DNA of 64,000 nt from Anianabacter salinae (GTDB lineage: Bacteria > Pseudomonadota > Alphaproteobacteria > Rhodobacterales > Rhodobacteraceae): assembly GCF_019061145.1 (NCBI RefSeq), contig NZ_JAHQZS010000001.1, positions 310,001 to 374,000 of the forward strand, given 5' to 3'. How positions within the stretch are numbered: position 1 is the stretch's first letter; each line of letters starts with the position of its first letter. The notes under the pieces were generated by a model that saw only the letters and a list, made by a program, of their open reading frames with translations, searched no databases and was not told the DNA's origin. The position numbers and the translations under genes are program-made. Shown here one piece after another: positions 58,785-64,000 of this stretch.

Positions 58785-60278
58785 GTGGTCACGTTTCAGT
58801 TTCGCGCGGCATATGACGATGGCTTGCCCCATCCGTGGGGCATCCAGGACCTTCTTGCGCTTCAGACCGCAGGCGGGACCACGCTTTATTCCGCGTCCGA
58901 GGCATCGGGCGGGCTGATGGCCCTGTCGGTCGCGGCGACGGGCGATCTTGCGCTGGTCGACAAGATCGGCGCGGCGGCGGCGCGCGGCACCGACGGTGTG
59001 GTCGGGCTGGATCATGTGGTGACAGGCGGGCAGGCGGCGCTGGTTCCTGCAGGCCGATGGGACGACCGCATGGCGTTCCACACGCTGGACGCGGGCGGCG
59101 GGTTCGACGCGGTCCGCATCCTGGGGGCCACGCCCGAGGTGATCGGCGCCATCGAGGCGACCGTCAGCTTCGACATCGACGGCAAGACCTTTCTCATCGC
59201 CTCGCAGCAGGGCCAGGAGGGCTTTCGAAGCTACCGGGTGCGCGAAGATCTTTCCGTCGAATTCAAGGCGCATTTTCCGGACGGCGGCGCGGCGGCGCTG
59301 GGCGATGTCACGGCCCTGGCCGGGTTGCAGATCGGCGGGCGCAGCTATTTCTTCACCGCGAGCGGGGCCGAGAACGCGGTGTCGTCGTGGTGGATGGGAC
59401 GCTTTGGCAACGTCAAGGACCGCGATGTCGTGGATGCATCGGACGGGCTTTGGGTGTCGGCGCCCAGCGCGATGGTCGCGGCCGAGGTCGCGGGACGGGG
59501 TTATGTCGTGCTGGCCTCGGCGGGGTCGGACAGCCTGACCGTGATGAAGATGAACGACTGGGGCGGGCTGTTCGTGACCGAGCCTCTTCTGGACACGCGC
59601 GACACGCGGTTCGGCGGCGTGCAGGCGCTTGACAGCTTCGAGGTGCTGGGGCGCAGTTTCGTGATCGCGGGCGGGGCGGATGACGGGCTGACCCTGTTCG
59701 AACTCGCGCCGTCCGGGCGTCTGATCCTGCACTCGGTCGTCGCCGACAGCCTGTCCTCGACCCTGACCAACGTTTCGGCCATCGAGACGGTGGTGCAGGG
59801 CAAGACCGCCGACGTCTATGCTGCGGGCACCGGCGCGGCGGGCATCAGCCACTTTCAGCTCGATTTCGCCAGCCTCGGGGTCAGTCGCGCCGGGCGCGAC
59901 ACCGACGACACCCTGACCGGCACTGCGCTTGACGACATCCTCGTCGGTGTCGGTGGGGACGATCTGATGTTCGGCGGCGCTGGCGACGATGTCCTGATCG
60001 ACGGGGCCGATGTCGATATCATGACCGGTGGGCCGGGCGCCGACCGCTTCGTTTTCCTGTCCGATGGCAGGATGGACACCGTGACCGATTTCGAGCCTGG
60101 GATCGACCGGCTGGATCTGCGGGACTACCCGCTGCTCTACGACATCTCGCGGCTGGGCTTCACGCAAAAGGGCTACGGCGTGCTGATCGACTACGCAGGT
60201 GACCGGTTCCGCATCGAGGCCGAAGGCCGCCAGTTGTTGGTCGAAGACCTGACGCAAGAGGATTTCATCTTTGGCTGA
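58785..60278 (+). CDS. RTX-type secreted calcium-binding protein
   Basis: A 497-residue protein starting with GTG. Residues about 1-365 form a predicted beta-propeller-like region without recognised catalytic motif. Residues about 375-430 contain RTX nonapeptide repeats (DDTLTGTALDDILVGVGGDD, MFGGAGDDVLIDGA) and the FVFLSDG and VTDFEPGIDRLDLRDYP secretion tail typical of type I exported proteins. It likely leaves by an ABC-MFP-TolC exporter and folds with calcium outside. It converges on the Wzc-like gene with a 10-bp gap. Confidence 0.85.
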   Translation: MVTFQFRAAYDDGLPHPWGIQDLLALQTAGGTTLYSASEASGGLMALSVAATGDLALVDKIGAAAARGTDGVVGLDHVVTGGQAALVPAGRWDDRMAFHTLDAGGGFDAVRILGATPEVIGAIEATVSFDIDGKTFLIASQQGQEGFRSYRVREDLSVEFKAHFPDGGAAALGDVTALAGLQIGGRSYFFTASGAENAVSSWWMGRFGNVKDRDVVDASDGLWVSAPSAMVAAEVAGRGYVVLASAGSDSLTVMKMNDWGGLFVTEPLLDTRDTRFGGVQALDSFEVLGRSFVIAGGADDGLTLFELAPSGRLILHSVVADSLSSTLTNVSAIETVVQGKTADVYAAGTGAAGISHFQLDFASLGVSRAGRDTDDTLTGTALDDILVGVGGDDLMFGGAGDDVLIDGADVDIMTGGPGADRFVFLSDGRMDTVTDFEPGIDRLDLRDYPLLYDISRLGFTQKGYGVLIDYAGDRFRIEAEGRQLLVEDLTQEDFIFG

Positions 60279-60288
60279 GCGGCGATGG

Positions 60289-62226
60289 TCAGATCGTCTC
60301 GTAATAGCCTTGCCGCGCGAAGGACGCGAATTCGTCTTCCAGCCCGTAGCGGCGGGCCGCTGCCGCGTCGATCTGCGTCAGCACAAGGCCGCTGACGGGG
60401 ATTTGCATCGCCTCGAGCGCGCGCAAGGCCTGCCGCACCTGCCGCTTGCGCGTGCGGTCCCATGCCACGGCGAACAACACCGCATCAGCCGACCGCCCGA
60501 TCAGCTTGGTATCCGGCACGGCAAGGACGGGGGGCGTGTCGATCACGATGACATCGTGATCTTGACGCGCGGTCTTTATCAGGCTGTCCATCTGGCGGCT
60601 GGACAACACGTCGGCGGTGTTGGTCTGCGCCGCTTCTCCCGGCAGGATCCAGATTCCAAGGCTTTCGTTGCGCACGATTGCCTTGCCCAGAGAACACTTG
60701 CCGTCGAGCACGGACAGAAGGCCGGGCCGCGCCGGATCGCGCCGGACCCGGCGCAGCGGGCGGCGGCGGATGTCGGCCTCGATCAGAAGCACCTTCTTGC
60801 CGATCCCCGACAGCGAATGCGCCAGCGCCCGCGCCAGCGACGTCTTGCCCTCGTTAGCTGCCGAAGACGTGACCAGCAACACCTGCGGCGCCGGTCCGCC
60901 GCCGTGGAACAACGCGGTGCGCAAGTGGCGCATCGCCTCGGCTGCGTGGCTACCGGGCCGCTTGCGCAGGTAGTCGGCAAGCCCGCCCTCGCGCAGACCT
61001 CGGATCTTGGGGATCTGGCCCAGCACCGCGTACCCCGCCGCATCCTCGAGCGCCTCGGTCGAGCGCAGGGTTTCCGCCATCGCCTCACGCACAAGGCATT
61101 GCGCCGCGGCGGCGAACAGGGCCAGGAAACCGGCCAGCGCGGCGGCCAGCACGGGGCGGGGCGATGCAGGCTCTCCTGGGATTTCCGCCACGGCGAGAAG
61201 CCGGGCATCGGCGGTCTGCACCCCGCGCTGGACCGCGGTTTCCTTCATCCGGGCCAGGAAATGTTCATAGATCGCGCGGCTCGCCTCGGCCTCGAGCTTA
61301 AGCTGGCCCAGCATCACCATGTCCTGCGATTGCCGGTCGAGCCTGTCTGAGAGGTCCGCCTCCATCTGGCGGAGCGGGCGCAGTTGCGCCTCGTTTCCGG
61401 TGGTCGACCGGGTGGCGACGCGCTGGCGGATATCCTTGAGCTGTGCCGACAGGGCGTTGAGCTGCTCGGGGCTGACCAGTTCCATGTTGGCGGCGAACTC
61501 CTTGGCCCGGCTGTCCGCTGCCTCAAGCTCCAGCCGCAATTCGGCGACACGGGCGGTCAGCCAGTCGGTCGCGCGCGATGCGTCGTCCTGCTTGAGCGAA
61601 ACCTGATCGCGCAGGTAGATCTCGACCAGCGTGTTCGCGATACGGGCGGCGGTGGCGGGGTCCAGGCTTTCTGCCGTCACCTCGAAGACCCGGCTGTCGG
61701 GAATGTTGCGGATCGCCAGCGTCTGTTCCAGCGTGTCGATGGTTTCGGCAAGGGGTGTGGCGGCGATGGCCGGTTCCTCGGCCCCAAGCACGAGGCGCGC
61801 CTGTCCGATTGGGCCGGGCGGCCGCAGCGCCGGGTTGAATTCTGCCATCCGGTCGAGCCCGAGGCTGGTGACGACCTTGCGCAGTAGCGTGCGGGATTGA
61901 AGGATCTCGACCTCGGTGTTGACCGCGACCGAGCTGGAGCCCAGCCCGGGCACCATCGCCTCAAAGCTGGGCTGGGACATCGGTTCGGGCGCCATGACGA
62001 TCTGCGCGGTTGCGCGGTAACGCGGATCGGCGACAAGCAGCGCCCAGACCAGCCCAAGCGTCGTTCCCGCAAGTGTCAGCGCCGACAACCGCAGCCGTGC
62101 CCGCCACAGGGTCGCGAACATCGCGGTGAAATCGATGATGTCGCCCCGCGCGGTGTGAGGGTCGTCCGGCCGCGTGCGCAGAATGTCGAACAGCGGGCTG
62201 CGCAGCCCCGGGACCGGTGCGTTCAT
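60289..62226 (-). CDS. Exopolysaccharide tyrosine kinase (Wzc/ExoP-like)
   Basis: A 645-residue inner-membrane BY-kinase: an N-terminal Wzz domain with first membrane segment about 48-66, a periplasmic coiled region with many Glu and Arg (about 200-345), second segment about 358-378, then a kinase with Walker A SSAANEGKT (454-462), Walker A' LLIEADIRRRP (480-490) and Walker B VIVIDTPPV. The EAMRHLRTALF segment precedes the kinase. The C-terminal tyrosine cluster is short (RRYG, GYYETI), so autophosphorylation sites are few. It controls chain length and export of exopolysaccharide. The ATG at 62226 fits; an in-frame one at 62256 is possible. Confidence 0.88.
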   Translation of the reverse strand: MNAPVPGLRSPLFDILRTRPDDPHTARGDIIDFTAMFATLWRARLRLSALTLAGTTLGLVWALLVADPRYRATAQIVMAPEPMSQPSFEAMVPGLGSSSVAVNTEVEILQSRTLLRKVVTSLGLDRMAEFNPALRPPGPIGQARLVLGAEEPAIAATPLAETIDTLEQTLAIRNIPDSRVFEVTAESLDPATAARIANTLVEIYLRDQVSLKQDDASRATDWLTARVAELRLELEAADSRAKEFAANMELVSPEQLNALSAQLKDIRQRVATRSTTGNEAQLRPLRQMEADLSDRLDRQSQDMVMLGQLKLEAEASRAIYEHFLARMKETAVQRGVQTADARLLAVAEIPGEPASPRPVLAAALAGFLALFAAAAQCLVREAMAETLRSTEALEDAAGYAVLGQIPKIRGLREGGLADYLRKRPGSHAAEAMRHLRTALFHGGGPAPQVLLVTSSAANEGKTSLARALAHSLSGIGKKVLLIEADIRRRPLRRVRRDPARPGLLSVLDGKCSLGKAIVRNESLGIWILPGEAAQTNTADVLSSRQMDSLIKTARQDHDVIVIDTPPVLAVPDTKLIGRSADAVLFAVAWDRTRKRQVRQALRALEAMQIPVSGLVLTQIDAAAARRYGLEDEFASFARQGYYETI

Positions 62227-62338
62227 GCGATGCCCTTTCCATAGAAACCGACGCATTGCGCCGACACTAGCCCCGACAAATGGAGCCTTCCTTAACCGCG
62301 CTTCGCCATGATGCCCCGACCACAAAGGAGCATCCGCG

Positions 62339-63007
62339 ATGAAGCATGTGTTCTTCGAAGACGAAGCGCTGGCGCTTGACCGGCGAGACCGCGCGATGCG
62401 GTATCGAGACGGCTGGAAGCGGGTCATGGATATGGCGGGTGCGCTGATGCTCGCGCTGCTGGCGGGGCCGCTTGTCGCCGTGCTGTGGTGCGTTGTGCGG
62501 CTTGATGGCGGGCCGGGGTTCTTTGCGCACCGCCGGGTCGGGCTGGGCGGGCGGTCGTTTCGGTGCTGGAAGTTGCGCACGATGTGCCCCGACGCTGAAA
62601 CGGTGCTGCGGGCGCATCTTCTGGCAGATCCCGATGCGGCGCGAGAATGGGCGACGACGTACAAGCTGGCCCGCGACCCCAGGGTCACACGGATCGGCGG
62701 GATCCTGCGGCGCAGCAGCCTTGATGAACTGCCCCAACTCTGGAACGTGCTGTGCGGCGAGATGAGCCTTGTCGGCCCGCGCCCCGTTCCGCCAGGGGAA
62801 CTCGGGGCTTACGGCGGCGCGGTCTGGGCCTATACGTCCTGCCGTCCCGGCATCACAGGGCTGTGGCAGGTGTCGGGGCGCAATGCGACCAGCTACAGCG
62901 ACCGCGTGCGGCTCGATATTCGCTACTTGTGGCGGATGGGGGCCTGGCGCGATCTGGCTATCCTGGCCCGCACCCCGCGCGAGATCCTGCGCCGGTCCGG
63001 GCGCTAG
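62339..63007 (+). CDS. Undecaprenyl-phosphate sugar transferase (ExoY/WbaP-like)
   Basis: A 222-residue phosphoglycosyl transferase initiating polysaccharide synthesis. One re-entrant hydrophobic segment (about 32-52), then KLRTMCPDAE, DELPQLWNVLCGEMSLVGPRP and RPGITGLWQVSGR, the family catalytic blocks. This short form lacks the extra membrane domains of WbaP and equals ExoY. Shine-Dalgarno AAAGGAG. It is divergent from the Wzc-like gene and likely part of the same locus. Confidence 0.92.
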   Translation: MKHVFFEDEALALDRRDRAMRYRDGWKRVMDMAGALMLALLAGPLVAVLWCVVRLDGGPGFFAHRRVGLGGRSFRCWKLRTMCPDAETVLRAHLLADPDAAREWATTYKLARDPRVTRIGGILRRSSLDELPQLWNVLCGEMSLVGPRPVPPGELGAYGGAVWAYTSCRPGITGLWQVSGRNATSYSDRVRLDIRYLWRMGAWRDLAILARTPREILRRSGR

Positions 63008-63017
63008 GACCGAGGGT

Positions 63018-64000
63018 TCAGGCCGCCAAGAGGTGCCGCGCGATCAGGTGCCGGGCCGCCACCGTGTGACACAGCAGGGACGCCCCGAACGCCGCGGCAA
63101 GCGGGGCCGCACCGGCGGTTGCGGCACAGGAGGCGGCGAGCCCAGCAAGCGGAAGCGAGACACACAAGAGGCCAAGATGCCGCCTCTCCTGTCCCGTCAT
63201 CGCAAGTGCGAGGCCTGCAGCCCCGGCAACGGCGGGTGACGTGAAGGCGGCCACAAGGACGAAATAGACCGGGGGCACATCGACCGAAGTCACAGGCAGA
63301 AGCGCGACGCCGAGACAGGCCAACAGCACCCCAGCGGCGACCGACCAGCGCCGGTAGGACGCGTCGGCGGCCGCGATGGCCGCGCGCAGATCGGGCGGCG
63401 CCGCGCGTGCAACCCTCGGTGCGTGGATCAACCGCACGGCATCCTGCGCCAGTGTGACCACCGCGGCGACGCGCCGGGCGGCCAGGTAGACGGCAAGCTG
63501 CGCTGGCGGCAGCAGGGCGCCCGCGGCCAGAACGTCGATCTGGGACAGCAACAGCCATCCGGTCTGCGCGCCCCACATCGCGTTCGCCGGGGGCAACGCC
63601 CCCGCAAGACAAGGGCTCGGCGCTGCCGCAAAGGCCACTCCCGTGCACAGAACTTGCGCCGCGACGCAGGCGGCAAGTGCTAGGCCGGGATCGCCGGTCA
63701 GGCCGAGGGCCGCCGCCGCCAGGACCAAAGACAGAACGGGGCGCCCGCAGCCAGTGACCGCCACCGCAAGACAGGTGCGGCCGTCCGCGCGCAGGACGGC
63801 AGCGGCAAGATTTCCGGCACCCGACGACGCGGCAGCGGCGCACAAGGCGACGGCCTCGATCCGCCCCAGTGGAACCAAAGCCATTTCCGCCGCCAGCAGG
63901 ACCAGCCCGCAAAGCCCTAGCAAAGGTCCCATCCCGCGCCGCAGCCCTGCGCTGAGGGCCGCAGGGGCGCCGCCGGGATCGCGGCTTGCCTCGCGCAGGA
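63018..64000 (-). CDS. Polysaccharide flippase-like membrane protein (partial)
   Basis: At least 327 codons are visible, ending at 63018; the frame is open to the right edge, so the start lies beyond the window. Many hydrophobic segments alternate with short loops, and the order resembles the C-terminal part of Wzx/MATE-like flippases. The visible ATG at 63932 is probably internal, because upstream codons continue as plausible coding sequence (LREASRDPGGAPAAL). Gene order next to Wzc and ExoY fits exopolysaccharide export. Exact family uncertain. Confidence 0.7.
   Translation of the reverse strand, partial: LREASRDPGGAPAALSAGLRRGMGPLLGLCGLVLLAAEMALVPLGRIEAVALCAAAASSGAGNLAAAVLRADGRTCLAVAVTGCGRPVLSLVLAAAALGLTGDPGLALAACVAAQVLCTGVAFAAAPSPCLAGALPPANAMWGAQTGWLLLSQIDVLAAGALLPPAQLAVYLAARRVAAVVTLAQDAVRLIHAPRVARAAPPDLRAAIAAADASYRRWSVAAGVLLACLGVALLPVTSVDVPPVYFVLVAAFTSPAVAGAAGLALAMTGQERRHLGLLCVSLPLAGLAASCAATAGAAPLAAAFGASLLCHTVAARHLIARHLLAA

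Overview
The window looks like chromosomal DNA of a GC-rich alphaproteobacterium, most probably Rhodobacteraceae (Roseobacter group). The support is the combination of two TRAP transporters, a glpSTPQV-type glycerol ABC system with its DUF2160 partner, a NasS/NasT-controlled nitrate assimilation operon, a Hint-domain secreted protein and RTX/FG-GAP secreted proteins. This is inferred from gene content; no rRNA or marker gene is present, and I saw no tRNA, CRISPR array, insertion sequence or phage gene.

Left part (1-5733): the tail of a SnoaL-like protein, then a minus-strand operon dctP-dctQ-dctM-NmrA-like dehydrogenase with a 12-bp hairpin between dctP and dctQ. A 600-bp non-coding stretch and a decayed fragment of a possible binding-protein gene follow, then a PPOX-type flavoprotein.

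Nitrate region (5865-19873): nasT and nasS (ANTAR antiterminator and its nitrate sensor), a leader with two ANTAR-type hairpins and an intrinsic terminator, then nrtA, nrtB, a single-chain double ATPase (NrtCD), nirB, nirD, nasA, a TrpD-like protein of unknown role and cysG. From nrtCD to cysG the genes overlap by 4 bp each. Together they import nitrate, reduce it to nitrite and then ammonium, and make the siroheme NirB needs.

Glycerol region (19918-31233): divergent glpR and glpD, then glpS-T-P-Q-DUF2160-glpV, a hairpin, glpK and an iron-containing alcohol dehydrogenase. It ends at a perfect 12-bp hairpin that can serve both strands.

Putative aromatic catabolic island (31352-39707): on the minus strand a periplasmic MBL-fold hydrolase, a GntR/FCD regulator and a YciI-like protein; divergently an FAH-family hydrolase, a nitroreductase, an OsmC protein, a complete TRAP transporter and an intradiol ring-cleavage dioxygenase. 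Related ATCGAT/ATAT sequences occur at the three likely promoters. The substrate is unknown, and this is the region most likely to hold an undescribed pathway.

Right part (40089-64000): an FG-GAP secreted protein with seven 72-residue repeats; a Tat-dependent nitroreductase with a MarR regulator and a doubled operator; a Rieske monooxygenase pair resembling glycine betaine demethylase GbcAB; an ArsR-permease-MFS operon suggestive of arsenic or organoarsenical export; a Hint protein; a secreted SEL1/peptidoglycan-binding protein with three Cys-x-x-Cys repeats; an AbrB-type membrane protein; an alpha-methylacyl-CoA racemase-like enzyme; MarR and a second FAH hydrolase; an FMN/[3Fe-4S] glutamate-synthase-like membrane protein; an RTX protein; and the start of an exopolysaccharide locus (Wzc-like kinase, sugar transferase, Wzx-like flippase cut by the window edge).
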